Part shown: in pieces, positions 35,830 through 47,870 of the stretch | Position numbering within the stretch: the stretch's first letter is position 1 | How the letters are laid out: every line of letters begins with the position of its first letter | From: Harmothoe impar | Taxonomy: Eukaryota; Annelida; Polychaeta; Phyllodocida; Polynoidae | Assembly (NCBI GenBank): GCA_947462335.1 | Contig: OX381718.1 | Coordinates: 41,756,976 to 41,820,975, forward strand | DNA: 64,000 nt | Direction of reading: 5' to 3' | The notes under the pieces: model-generated | The model's database searches: none | The model's input: the letters and a program-made list of their open reading frames with translations, nothing else | Told to the model about the DNA's origin: nothing | Position numbers and translations under genes: made by a program

Positions 35830-36305
35830 ATGTGGAGTTTACGCGCTGTTCAGGTTTTAATGTCCTTGTTTCTCTCATATATACTTTTTTTTTTAAATAC
35901 AGATCTCGGTTAGATATTCTCTGTTAATCAACTTGTTACGACTAATAGAGTTCACCTTGCAAAAGCGGACTATAAAGGTGGAGATGCATATCTAGAGTTT
36001 TATAATTATATCATATAGAGCTTTTTTTCTAAAAATGCCCATCGTTGTTGGCCCCACCTCACTCCCTAATCTCCAAAATCCATGTTTACTTTTAAGGCAG
36101 AAAAGAATAAAGCTGGGTTTTAAAAGATGGTCTGACAAACAAGACTCGGGTGGTCGTAAGTTTAACTTTAGAGCCCAGATTTCAGGTTTTCACTCAAATT
36201 CCTTGATAATTCTCCGATTTAGAAACTGTAAAAAAAAAACCCAGCAATTTTAACAGTTTTTCTAGACCCAGTTGAGTCACTGGAAACCAACCTGGGATCT
36301 ACACT
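35830..36305. other. 3' flank of ependymin-related copy 1
   Basis: AT-rich, no element recognised. It should include the 3' UTR of the minus-strand gene that ends at 36,306. No clear minus-strand AATAAA was seen close to the stop. Confidence 0.35.
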
Positions 36306-37103
36306 CTAGGCAAACATTTGCCTGTGGATCTCATGCCTAGCCACAGCATGCTCGATGTGCATTTCAACAGAACGGGGAACTCGGTGTGAATTACCATAGT
36401 AACTCCTCTGGGTACAAATCTTCGGGAGGTTGAAGACACTCGCGTCCTTTACACCTTCAGTCATGTCGTCGAAGTCCTCCTGCACATACATGCTCTGTCC
36501 ACTCACCACCAACTTCATATCGACCTTCAACGGCATACATTTGTCCTCGGTCAGGTACAATGTTGCAGTAGAGCCATCCCTGCTTCCAGGCTTGAGGTTA
36601 TACTCCCAGATCTGGACGTCAACTCCCTGCAGCCTACCTCGCTTAACCTGCAGGGTGACTCCCTTGGGGACCTTACCAGGTAGGATGGGAATGTCCATGG
36701 CTTTCTTCTGGCATATATCCAGTGATGGGATGGCCATGTAGGTAATGTTATTGCTCATGTACATGTCGCCTTCTGTTATTCGTCCATGCACATCAACCTT
36801 TTCATAGACAGCTGCCCTGAAGGAAAGCACACAGGAGGATTCCGTGAAAAAAAGGAGAGCAATGATGATAGGAAGGGGCTGCGAGGGAAGAACAGGTAGA
36901 CAGGATAAATGAAAGGCAGGTATACAGAAAGGCAGGAGAGAACAAAAGAAGGAGGGAAAGGAAGGAAGAATGTAGCTAAAGAAAAGAAAAAAGGCAAGAT
37001 CGAAATAAATATCAAGAGAGGATAAACAATAGAAGGAAAGAAAGAAAGAAAAAAAGAAAGAAAGAAAGATAGAAATATCAAGAGAGGATAAACGATAGAA
37101 GGA

Positions 37104-37135
<32 letters not shown>

Positions 37136-38334
37136 AAAAAAGAAAGAAAGAAAGAAAGAAAGAAAGAAAAAAAGAGAGAAAGAAAGAAAGAAAGAAGGAA
37201 AGAGAGATAGAAATATTTGCAAGTCAGTAAGCAAAGAGTAGCAAATGATATTATCTGAAGCAACAAAACATGTCTAAAGCAACAGTATTGATAAAAGGAT
37301 ATACATTTGCTACCGATACGATATGATACGATAACTTTTAAAGCCACCGAAGGTGGTGACAGGCATTCAAGACCGGGTAATAGCCACGCTATTATAGCAT
37401 ATACATAAGCCACGGGTCAGACTTAGGTCTAATTTGATGCCAAACATGCCATTATAGGGTGCGGCTTATACAGGAAGTTTTAGAACTATACTACTGTAAA
37501 TTCTCACGTAGAAGCCACGGCTAGTGCGCATATCAGATCGCCGGTGCAGCTTATATATGACCCGCCCATGGTCCAGGTGCGGCTTAGACACAATATTTTA
37601 TAATTACAATGTCATGTATACTACAGTACGAAATTAGCAATTTTCAGACCCTGTCTGCGGCTTTTGTCAAAGTTAGGGGTGCAGCTCCTACACGAGTTAA
37701 CCCTAATAGTCTCTTAGTTGCGATATAGTATGTTTGCCATAATCAGATCTATCCTCTGTGTGGCCTGTAGGATTTAGTTAGGGGCGATTTAAAAGTTAAG
37801 ATTATGAACGAGAATTTACGGTAATGTAAAAATATGTCTTGTACATAGTGCACATGAATCTATTACTTTATGTCTTGTTTTGCCAACTTGCAACAGGTCT
37901 ACGCAGCCATGCATGGAATAACGACCAGCAAAAACAGACAGTAAAAACGTAATAATCGCCTCACATTCCTAAAATTATGTGATAAACACCGCCAAAGTAA
38001 ATCAAATAGGAGTTAGGCCTAGAAGGTATGTTAATTGAGGAACATAATAGTGTGCAATGGGGAATCCATTTACAGTATTTTCCCTTGAGTGTATAGTAGT
38101 TTCTGGTTTCAGTAATGATACTCACTTTCCAGTTGTCGCATCCGCATGTATGTTTCCAGACCCGGTAAACATCTCCCTCTTATTGGATCCCAACTGAGCG
38201 CTGACTTTAAACTTTCCCTCCAACTTCTTGGGGATCGAGCACCTCTTGATGGGTTCTTTTTCAAGATCTCTTGAACGGAAACTCATCACAGCCTGAAGGC
38301 TGAGCATCAGGAGGACGATGGTGAGGGACTTCAT
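36306..38334 (-). CDS. Ependymin-related secreted protein, copy 1 (two exons)
   Basis: Minus strand. Exon 1 is 38,334-38,126 and exon 2 is 36,816-36,306; the intron has GT/AG ends and the join (AA|G, Lys) gives 239 residues. A signal peptide (MKSLTIVLLMLSLQAVMS) heads the protein. The family marks of ependymin-related proteins follow: Cys-x-x-Pro-x-x-x-Glu-Gly-x-Phe (CSIPKKLEGKF), a central Cys in LDICQKK, the VDVQIWEYN strand, a Cys in LTEDKCMPLKV, and TEGVKDASVFNLPKIC near the end. The tail RHEIHRQMFA resembles copies 2 and 3. Ependymin-related proteins are small secreted or lysosomal proteins with a hydrophobic pocket; their ligands are mostly unknown. The second intron of copies 2 and 3, which falls in the PG of PLLPG, is absent here (DIPILPGKVPKGV is continuous). 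Intron 1 carries a GAAA microsatellite. The family call rests on motif order and spacing. Confidence 0.75.
37032..37208. repeat. GAAA microsatellite in intron 1 of copy 1
   Basis: Two blocks of (GAAA)n, about 37,036-37,070 and 37,101-37,196, separated by a repeated 'gatagaaatatcaagagaggataaac' unit that also precedes the first block. The long minus-strand frames of Phe/Leu/Ser it creates are not coding. Confidence 0.9.
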
Positions 38335-39271
38335 TTTGGTAGCGTGTGCTGTCTCCGGGTGTCTGGTTTAGAATGATGGATTCTACGTCTCAAAGTCATG
38401 TCTGCAGTCAGGGCGTGTCATTTATTGCAATATCAGGGGGAGCGGCTTGGTGAATTTATAATAGGGGACCGATGATAAGTACTGCTTCTCAGAGTACAGC
38501 CGACATATAACTTAATCATACCAAACTTTACAAAAGAAGGTAACGATAATAGTTTGAGGGGGTATTGAAATAAGAAATTGATTTAAAAAAAACACTCCTC
38601 GCTACCAATGAATGACCTGTTCTTAAGGAAGTAAAAAGTCCAAAACTAAATGTGTTTCAGGCAGCTTGAGCTGTAAAATATGTTTATGGTAACATCATTG
38701 ACTCAGGATCACAATGTTTACTCTGGGATCCCACGGTGATTGCAGGGTTGCACTGACAGACTACAAAATTAAAATTGTCCCAAAAAAAATTAAATACCCC
38801 AAATTTTGAGAAAAATGTTAAGGTCAGACTGATGGTTAGCTATGCTTTATCATACGGAACTGAAGTATACACTGATGGTACATATATCCGCATCCCCCCC
38901 CCCTCACCACCGATCTAGCCTAAAGTATATGAATGAGAGCCTTGTGAATCGGATTGATGGTCAGTCTGAGGCACATTTGGGTGTGTATCTATAAGTATAA
39001 AATACCGGCCTTAACATGTGTTACATCATCATGAAGAGTGTGACGTGCGCAGATCAATGTAACATAATGTAATATTTAGCAGCCATGGGGGTTTTGTGTA
39101 GTGGAATGGGAGGATAGGGAAATTAATAATATTTATGGGGATCCCTTATGCCGTGCTAGATATGGTCACGGCTGACTGGCTAACAGGTTGGCATGTTTTG
39201 TATCTATCTTAATTATTTTTGTATTCGTACTTATATTATAAAATGTACCGATGATCATCATCTGTGATGAT
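38335..39271. other. 5' flank of ependymin-related copy 1
   Basis: The promoter of the minus-strand gene should lie here. A CAATAAATG word (minus strand) about 95 bp before the ATG could stand in for a TATA box, but this is weak. A C run is at 38,896-38,904. Confidence 0.3.
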
Positions 39272-40231
39272 TTAAAGACCACATCCGGAGGTTTTTAGTT
39301 GGCAATTTTGCTATTGTAATCAGGTACCTAGGTATGTTAACTGACTTCCTATCTAAAGGTAACTCCTGTAGAGCTATATTTATTCATTTATTACTTGGTT
39401 TAGTTGGGGGTCAATCAATGAGACCTCATATCCTAAATATCAGTGATTGTGCTGTCCCCAGTGAGTAGCACATGAACTACAGCCCAAATACCCAATGTGA
39501 TCTCATATTGGGTGACAACCAACCCAAGGGGAGGCCACCCCATATATTTTCTATAGAAACTACATGCATGTGCAAATATCACTTCAAACCTGGTATTCTT
39601 ATTACAAGAGGTAAATCAACAAACTAGCACTAATTTGATGAGAAACCCCTCCTAATCCCTATCTATAAAGGGCCCCAGAATGTACCCTTTCCCTTGGAAT
39701 CATGGTCACACATGCTAGCCAAAACTGAGGGAGTGGCCCCCCTGTGCCCCTGCAGTGGTCAGTCTGCCTGAAGCACTTACCTCCCACTGGCCGTCCCTCC
39801 CTCCCCCCTCCCCAATCACTGAGCACTGGCCCTGATCACTCACCATACTTCAATACAGAGTGTAACAACGGGCAATCCATAAGGTAGTTAGCAGTTGTTA
39901 GTTTCCCTGCAAGCAGGTGGGGGGGGGGGGGGGGGGGTATGTAGGTACAACTACATCCCCCCCACACACACACACTCTCTCTCTCCTCTCACACATGTAC
40001 TTAGCAACGGCCTCTCACAGCAGACCATGTACAGCAGTGCCCCCTTGTGCAAAGTGAGGAAAGCACACTTTGACCAATTCAGTATTTGGAGGGATTTACT
40101 ATTTTTGCTAAAAACACCACTTTATTCACATATTTATGTCACATATACTAAAGGATTATTCAAAACAGTATGTCTGCAGTGGTATATTCTGGTTTTCTCA
40201 TATTATTCAAAACCTCCGGATGTGGTCTTTA
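39272..40231. mobile_element. 960-bp element, TIR TTAAAGACCACATCCGGAGG
   Basis: Left TTAAAGACCACATCCGGAGG and right CCTCCGGATGTGGTCTTTAA are exact inverted repeats with TTAA at both ends, which suggests a TTAA-targeting non-autonomous element. The interior includes a G run of about 18 (39,919-39,937) and a (CA)n/(CT)n block. The 119-residue frame overlapping the right end is not recognised. Confidence 0.75.
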
Positions 40232-41149
40232 AGGATAGACTAAAGTGTATATAGGTTGGTAGAAATATTTATAATTACATAGAGCTAGGCTTGGGTATGA
40301 AACCAGCTATTGTATATTTGTGTTTTATAAAGAATTGAGTCATGTTTGTAACGCCTTGTCTTTATTTATGAAATATATTCTACCATCCGTCAATATACTT
40401 GAAATGCAAGCCACTATAATTCCCGACGACACTTATAATATTATTATTTCTCCGAGGGTTTGGTCGGCCCATTGTTGATACTGAAGAACATGGTTGATGT
40501 GCTCAATAACATATTACTGAACTTGAACTTGAAGGTCGGCCCTATTTCGTATCATGGCGTGAGTGCCTACCAACACATTTTTGGCCTTAAATGTCCTATC
40601 TGGAGGTGTTGTTTTTGCCTCTCTTTTTTTGGCCTACTTAGCTGTATGATTCATGCCGTAGGAATGTCAGGTCGTTATATCATGTGACACCATGTATGGT
40701 GGTTTAACCAACCATACCTGCCTCCCATCAACTGGCATCTATCGTCTCTATACCTCCAAGAAATAAAAGCAACAGCCTGACTTTATTTCCAGAGTCAAGA
40801 TGTTGCTTTAATACCTTCCAAAAAGGGTTAGACAAGTTTGCACTCTCACTTCAGAATCTAGCCTGGCTTGAACCCCTATCCAAACGCTCTCATTGAAAGA
40901 GTACCCTTTGAGGGCCTGTGGAGCCCTCACGCCACAAATTTGCCACTAACCCTCAAAGAGAACCGTATTAGTGGACATGTACATGGACAGTCGAATATAA
41001 TTCCGAGATGTCGAATAAAACTGTCTTTTCTGTAGTCCTGTGGGATATGTATGTGTGTGTGTTAGACATATATACAAGAATCACCACACCTCTATGCATG
41101 GTGTGGAACCAGTCCGTATCAGTGGGGAGGTTAGTCATGCATGGAAGCT
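40232..41149. other. Intergenic DNA, nothing recognised
   Basis: No gene or clear repeat boundaries found. Confidence 0.4.
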
Positions 41150-42187
41150 TGTAGATGATGGTGGGAAATACCCAAACACACTCCTAGACACTTATCATGT
41201 ATACGCATGCTGAGACTTAGAACTAAAAAAGGTGCCTTGACAGAAATCATATATTTAGTCTCAAAAAGTTTTATTCTGATAACTGAGATTACTGATCAAA
41301 ATGAGGTGCCTTACTACTCTATCCCTCTAGATGGTGCATTTCATGAACAGGGCCTGATCCCATGTAATGCAGGATAAATTGAACACAATCTCTCCCAATA
41401 GAACCGGTAGAAGTTGCTCCCCCCTCGAACCCCATTTTCTCTTTCTTTTCCTTGTTAAACTGATAACACAACTCTAACCAAACCCATTTATGTTCAAAAC
41501 TATTCATCATAATGTTAAGCATTTGAGGTGTCTCAGAAAGTTTGGGGAGAGACTACAGGAGGTATAAGTATGCTCTCTGTCAAGGCACTGTTTTCAGTGA
41601 GTCCCTTATTGCTTATTATCCTACCGCTGTAAAAACAGCTTGGTTTGAACTGGTGGGATCTTGTCAACATCTCCCATAGTTTAAGACGTCAGTTGTATAG
41701 ATGTATACAGCGTTCCCATGGAAAAAAGTATCAGACATGTCTTCTCTTTTCATGTCCGCTTCAAGGTGAGAATATCAAATAGAGTGGTCCTCGCAATATG
41801 TTAATGCATTCTCGCTAGGACTGTATTCATGCAGCATACCAATTATTTGGAGTGCAAATTAAGGGGGTACGGGATTACTTTGACGACAAGCGATTTCACA
41901 ACATGGAAATGAAGGATGGAGCGTCGGTCACTTTAGGTTTATCTAAACAAAGACCAAAGGTATCCATTGCTACATACACATGGGGTTGGGGGAGGAGTAG
42001 GGTCGTCAAAGTGACCCATAGATATCTAAGGAGAATTATAGATGCATTTTAATTAGGTGTTGAGAGAAGAAAAAGAACAAAAAGAAAAAGAAAATAACAA
42101 AGGGGGAACATATATCATAATAAGATTACCATATTAAAATCACCCCCATATTCTCCAACCCAATTTGCACACCCTGCTTTTTTAAAA

Positions 42188-42189
<2 letters not shown>

Positions 42190-42256
<67 letters not shown>
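42190..42256. repeat. (TA)n microsatellite
   Basis: About 33 uninterrupted TA units. The matching place in unit B (near 48,890-48,910) has only 'ttatatttatatctcattattt', so the expansion is specific to unit A. Confidence 0.95.
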
Positions 42257-42258
<2 letters not shown>

Positions 42259-44165
42259 TCCCCCCAAACAATCCTGAATGTATCTAGGGAATATATAATT
42301 ATCTACATCACTCAGAAAGCCCACTTTTTTTTATGGTGATATTTTGATCCAGTGAGATGTTTTTCAGTGTGTGTTTGGTGTACCCCCCCGGGCCTTTTCA
42401 GATTCCTGGGTCCACCCTTGAAACGTATCCACCGTAGCCCTTATCTATTTAAAGGCAGCATTCTGCGTTAAAGGCACAAATATCTGGAGTCGAGACAGGT
42501 TTCGTCACGTTAGCATTTGCTTCTGACTTTGACTTGTGTCAGTTGTTCTGAAAGAGCCTCCTGGACGGTATTGTACACCGTTCAGACCTATGATATGAAA
42601 AGAAAGTGAAGAGAACCCCAAATTCAATAAAGCTCTTGTTTATTGTGTTCCAAATATAATACACAATGTTTTTGTGACGACAAGATCTGAACAGAGAAAT
42701 GAGATTTCCACGTATCTGATTGAGCAGTATGGGGATTGTGATGGGAATTATACTTAAATGATATAACTGTCAGGCAACATTTTTAAAGTGCTGATTCCAC
42801 CGCCATTACGTGACAGATTCCTTGAAGGGTTAAGTAATGTGTTATCTACTTATAGCTGTAGTTAAACTGACCACAGAAATGGGGAGCTATTTGGCCGTTT
42901 CTAGTATTATATTTTCGCCAATAGAGGAGTGCTTGCTGGTAGAGCATGCTATATATTACGTTGCATATGCTAATGTATGTTGGTAGCAAAGCATGAATAT
43001 GATCTTTATAATGTTGACACACTGGTACCATTCAAAATCAACTACTTCCTGGTAGACAGTATCACACTCAAAATATTAGTTGTCACCTACATGTACTCTG
43101 AAATGGGTTCTACTTGTTCAAACTGGCACTAAAATAATCGTGGAGCTTGCAGAATATGCTAAGCAAAATAAATGAATAATAGTGATTATTAGAACCCATT
43201 GTATAATGTTTGTCCGTTCAATAGCTACAGTATAGTTTATTTCTCACAACTCTAGGTATCGATAATATTGAATCTAATCTGAGCGACACTGGATTTATCG
43301 AATTGCAACCAGGGACTTATAGGGTGGCAACACCATGTCTTACTATACTATAACATTGATACTTAAGAATAATGGAAGAGTTTACAATGTATAATGAAGA
43401 GAGCCATTCATAGACGCTTTTGTTCAATTTGGATCTTAACAGCAATAATTTTTTGACAAAAATCTAAGAGTTGTCAAAGAGCTACGGTTCTAAACAATTT
43501 AAGATTTAGTTTTTTTTCAAAAGAAAAATATTTTGACCGAAGATTTTGACATTGACAAAAATTGGAAAACTTAATTGAATACATGGCTATGTGCCTCGTG
43601 CCTGGCTATAGCATGGTGGAGGTGCCAGTCATGTGTTTTATCCAGTCTGTTCGCACCACCATTCCCATAGACAAGGCTCTTCTTCTTTGCGCAATACCCA
43701 GGAAGCCTGAAATCACTGTCGTCTTCAACCCCTTCCTTCATGTCATACCAGTTTTCTGTCGCACGAACTCTCAGGCCATTAAGGGACATTGTGAACTGCA
43801 TTTTAACCGGCATACAGTTGTCCTCGGTGAGGTAGATGTGTGCGGCGTCTAGCCCGGTAGTGTCCTGATTAGCACGAACATCCCAGATCTGGACTGGAAC
43901 ACCGTCCAACTTGCTTCTTCTCACTTGTAGATAGACTCCCTTCGGCAGTCTGCCTGTAACATAACATAGATTAATCAATATCACAGAGTGGTCACAGAAT
44001 GGGGGGGGGGCAGTGGCAACCAGAAAATTTGGACCCCTTAAAGGGGGGTACCAAAACCTTTTAGACCCCTAGCTCTTGAGGAGAGGGGACCAACAAAATT
44101 TAACCACCTTTAGCCTGCGTGTTAATATAGCTTAAACTGGGATGGCCGGGAGCGTTTTGTGATGG

Positions 44166-44265
44166 AAAACCTCCTTGCAATTGGACCTGTAGAATATGGT
44201 ACATAACCTCTGAGGTGTAACCAAAAAGGTTATGTACCATATTCTACAGGTCCAAGGAGGTTTTG
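44166..44265. repeat. Hairpin in intron 2 of copy 2
   Basis: Arms 44,166-44,209 and 44,227-44,265 pair almost fully ('acctgtagaatatggtacat' with its inverse). The equivalent place in copy 3 (53,770-53,865) keeps only broken pieces of the same arms, so pairing is preserved in one duplicate only. Confidence 0.7.
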
Positions 44266-44434
44266 ACTCTTTTACTCTGCCCGCCATCCACAGTAGAGCA
44301 GGAAAATGTTATATATCCATGTTTAAATGGGAAATTTACATGATTTTCGAAATTCAATGCCATGTGGTTTGAACCTGCAATGGTCCACATTCAACACTGA
44401 TCTCATTCATAGGCATAGTACAAAATACAGATAA

Positions 44435-44520
44435 CCGACTGACTCACTAGCTCTATTAGTATCACCACTGACATGTAATCTAAACATTGCGGGTTCCAGT
44501 GCCAACTGTCAGAGGCATGT
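44435..44520 (+). ncRNA. tRNA-like segment in intron 2 of copy 2
   Basis: Shows CTAGCTCTATTAGTA (A-box like), a loop with ACATGTAATC (anticodon TGT if it is Thr-like) and GCGGGTTCCAGTGCC (B-box). The stems are imperfect. The matching segment in unit B is at 54,489-54,572. It is antisense to the host gene and probably a tRNA-derived SINE head or tRNA fossil. Confidence 0.35.
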
Positions 44521-47220
44521 TTTTACTGAGTTACCTTTTTTAACAAAACCCCAACCCTTAATCCATAGTAGTGCAAGAAGATGTTATATTACCATCTATC
44601 AAGTTTGGAAAAGAAAAATGGAAAAAATGGTAAAAAATACTGAAAGAATCCTAACCTCCCATGATATCAATGCAATATTGCATTCTGAAACTCATCTCAT
44701 ATAAGCACTAATATCTCAGCCCTGTAGTGCCACTCTTGGTTTCTAGCTCAACATACCTTAGGGAAATCCAAGTTACAGTAATTACAGCATGTGGCTATCA
44801 ATCAATGTTAGAACAACATGAAATACACTCTCCTCTTTGCGTCTGATACATTCTAGAGGAATGTTTATGCATGAGAAAGGAGAATTCAACTGGTTCAGTT
44901 GACAGACAGTTGTGACCAGGCCAGTGAAAAGGGGTATCTAGGGGGGAATTCATAATCAAAGTTCATGTCAAGATCTTTAAAATGAGATATCATATGCTAA
45001 GATACTACCGGTAGTTCTTTGGGAATCACATCTCAAACATGAGTCATTATGTGTAACTGAAAACGATAAATAAGCCCTAAAATGCCCTCAATCCCATAAT
45101 AAATACTAAAATAGATTAGAAAATCAGATTTATCAAAAATAACCTAAAAAAGTCAAACTTTTTAGTGTAGATTTGGTTCTAGGATGAATTTCCAAGGTCT
45201 GTTTTCAGTTTTGAGTAACTGATGTAATTCCCAAAAGATGAGGATCAAAATGTTTCATATGGGACAATGGAATGGTTTCCATGGCAACCAGAAAGTGGCA
45301 TATGTCCTTATTTCTCATAGAAAACGTTCCATTTACATTCCAAATATAGAATGTTAGCATCAAAATTGGAATAATTCCAAGGAGACTACTGTATTCTCCA
45401 TAAAAAATTACCTTGAGGCATTTTTGGGTCTAATTTACACTCTTTTGCCAGTATGATGCCCCCTGGTGGCCAAACTCAGAACTAAAAATCCCCCTCCGAA
45501 GGCTGGTTTTCTGAGGACGGGTCACTGTTTTCCACTGCAGCTGGGCTGACATCCATGGTTTGACAGGCTAGTTCATAATTCTGTCACTACATGGCAACTA
45601 CGCGGTGTCCCCTCCCCCTCTTGTGCAGCACTAAAATAATTTAATGTTTAAAGTATTTACCGTTAGCTAGAGAAATTCTTAAATTGGAAGTGTATATAAA
45701 GACTGAATCTCTCCAGCTTAGAGAATGCTTTGGCGGTGCCACTGGACAGATCACCTTGACGTCGGGCCTTGGTCAGGGGTTGTAGCTCGCCCCTGTGGCT
45801 CGCCGTGGTCAAACGCATAGCCATGTCATTGTCTTATACCAATCATAAGACAACTCACTTAACCATATCTACCACATTATCTGACTCACAGTAGGAGGTG
45901 CTGCTCAGTGGACCGCATCCACATACAACCCTGTACCGAGGTATGTAACATACAATGAAGTCATTTCTTTTTCTTCTCACAGCCAACTGTGGTGTATGTA
46001 TGTACATACCTGGTAGAAGAGGCATTTTCATTGGCTTCCTCAGACACATGCCCATGGTCGGCATGGCGTAGTAGGCAAGCTGACGCCTGGAATGGATGAA
46101 GATATTGACCTTCGTCGTCTGTCCCATAAGGTACACCCTCTCGGAGATGACTCCCCTGGAGTGAGGAAAAGTAGATATAAGAATCAATGAGTATAGTGAT
46201 TGACCAAAGGAAACTTTGAGGGAACTGAAGTGTGAATTTCGGTAATGGCTACCTCTGTTAGGCCTCTATAAGGTAAAATATACATTGGAGACCAGTTGTG
46301 ATGACCTCATTGTGATGCTAGACCCTGACAATGTTAGTTTAGCCACTTTGAATGAATGTCTAGCACTATTATACTTGCAAAGCTATTGCAGAAATAGTGA
46401 ATTTCCGTCATGGCTACCTTTATCAGGCCCTATTTCAGAGAAAAACGATTTTTGAGCATGGCATCCACCCGAAACTTAATCAGTATAGGTCAAACTTCAA
46501 TTTTAGCCTGGATGCCAGCTTCTAACATTCCATAACCACCAAAAGTGATTTCTGGGCCTCTTTTGATATTCTGCCTCTCTACTAAATGAATTGTATGCTT
46601 GTATGCATCATGACTGTAGAATGATAATCAGTGCTAAATCATAATAATAGGTTATTAATGCAGCCTTAAATTCACTATAATAACTAATTTACTACCCCAG
46701 GCCACTCTATAATAAAAGAGTGAAATTTCATATAAATTATGGTTACTACCCTGAGGAATGTAGAATTCCTGGCTCCCATTGATGCCAGTGCTTCTCTCCT
46801 CAGAATACTTTTTACAGTGCAGGATGGAAGGAAAGAAGGAAAGATATGTAAAGAAATAAAGGATGGTAGGAGAGAATTGATGGAAATATCATGTTAAACC
46901 ATGGCGAATAAACAAAGAATGTTTCCTTATTCTGTTAATCATATAAAACTTACCTCCTAACAGTGTCATCAGCATGAAGTGTTCCTTCCCCAGTGCCTAT
47001 CTCATTACCACCCATCTCCAGCTTGACTTTGAACTTTCCCTCAAGCCTTTTGGGAACTGTGCACTTTTTAATGACACCAAAGCCTGCCACTGCCTGGAGG
47101 CCAAGCACCAGGAGGACACACAACAGGAGCTTCTTGGTATGGGTCTGGGAGGTATCGTCTAGTGGTGTATGTCTACGAGCGGCAGATTTGACGCAATGTT
47201 CTGCTTGGCTTAACCACTGT

Positions 47221-47230
47221 CCTATATATT
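47221..47230 (-). promoter_or_regulatory. TATA-like box of ependymin-related copy 2
   Basis: On the minus strand AATATATAGGACAG, about 80 bp before the lost start codon. The aligned place in copy 3 (about 57,702-57,716) reads CTACATAAGACGG, a weaker match. Confidence 0.4.
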
Positions 47231-47590
47231 GTAGCGTCCGCGGTAATTAGGAAGGATACAGAACTCGTCAAGTACAGTTGAACCGGAGATACTTCATTGC
47301 CCTGGCTCTCCTTGGCCACACCAGCTAAGTCTTGTCGGAGATCCTCTCTGCTTCAAGCGTCAAACCAGACTGACGGAACCCTCCATCCCCCCCCCTTCTT
47401 ATATACCTTGATGACGTTCCTCCGATGCCGGAGACGTTCAGTCCTGGGTGCCGGCGAACTTCTCCGACGCCCCCGCTTCCAACGTCTCCGCGTCCTCCGT
47501 CCGGCGTAACAACTCTTAACTTATATACAACACACGCCGGGGCGGCGGAGGGGGTCTGTGAACCCACAGCCCCCCTCCGTCGCGGCTACA
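47231..47590. other. CpG-rich insert in the 5' flank of copy 2
   Basis: Flanking sequence on both sides aligns to the copy 3 upstream region, but this 350-bp block has no counterpart there. It is rich in CCGG, GACG and GGCGG words, quite unlike the AT-rich surroundings, and has two TATATAAG words on the minus strand (near 47,405 and 47,525). It could be a captured promoter or an inserted fragment of another locus. Confidence 0.45.
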
Positions 47591-47749
47591 ATATGTTGTT
47601 TTAAATGTGTCCATACACAGAAACCATGTAGTGGTGATTGTTGGAACTAATGGCGCCAATACTAATGTCTTGATTATGCTGATATTATAGTCCTGGCAGT
47701 ATCAGGGCAACTAATTACTAGTTTAAAGAGTTATAACATCCATTAACCT

Positions 47750-47870
47750 TTTCAGCCAAATTATATCTACATCTGACCTAAATAACCCGTTTTTATTAAG
47801 GCCGGTCAGAGCTGGCACCCGGTCAGAGACAAAAACATTGGCCCAAGGTCGTGAGACACAGTCAGATGAT
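47750..47870. mobile_element. Half of a GGTCA-repeat hairpin element
   Basis: Contains 'catctgacctaaataacccg', 'ccggtcagagctggcacccggtcagaga' and ends CGTGAGACACAG. This matches the right arm of the element at 52,775-53,085. It sits close to the junction between duplication units A and B. Confidence 0.5.

Larger units (their letters stand above)
43571..47141 (-). pseudogene. Ependymin-related copy 2, three exons, start codon lost
   Basis: Minus strand. Exons 47,141-46,954, 46,155-46,010 and 43,953-43,571 join in frame to 238 codons, all with GT/AG introns. The protein keeps the family marks: a signal-peptide-like stretch (LLLCVLLVLGLQAVAGFG), CTVPKRLEGKF, a Cys in MGMCLRKP, VPVQIWDV, LTEDNCMPVKM and MKEGVEDD...PGYC, and the RHEAHSHVFN tail. 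It is about 87 percent identical to copy 3 over the last exon. However, the codon aligned with the copy 3 ATG reads CAT within CCCATACC (47,139-47,141), and no other in-frame ATG lies before the signal sequence. A single missing base in an original ATG would explain this. Everything else is intact, so this is a very recent pseudogene, a gene with an unusual start or an upstream exon, or a sequencing error. A TATA-like AATATATAGG lies at 47,230-47,221. Confidence 0.7.
41150..47860. repeat. Tandem duplication, unit A (holds ependymin-related copy 2)
   Basis: Matches unit B (47,868-57,850) block by block in the same orientation. Landmarks: 'gatgatggtgggaaataccca' (41,157 and 47,869); 'gacgacaagcgat.tcacaacat' (41,882 and 48,568); 'aggtgttgagagaagaaaaagaac' (42,055 and 48,752); 'gatatgaa.agaaagtgaagagaacccc' (42,592 and 50,028); 'gagctatttggcc' (42,883 and 50,431); then the coding exons and introns of copies 2 and 3. 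Non-coding identity is high but interrupted by insertions, so the duplication predates several transposon insertions. Confidence 0.8.

Noticed and set aside
36830..37413. Open frames of 111-152 aa rich in Phe/Leu/Ser on the minus strand
   Set aside because: They read through the GAAA microsatellite inside intron 1 of ependymin-related copy 1.
42115..42324. 69-aa frame with Tyr-Ile repeats
   Set aside because: Translation of the (TA)n microsatellite.
47297..47567. Overlapping frames on both strands in the CpG-rich block
   Set aside because: Open frames are expected in high-GC sequence; no motif or splice support on either strand.
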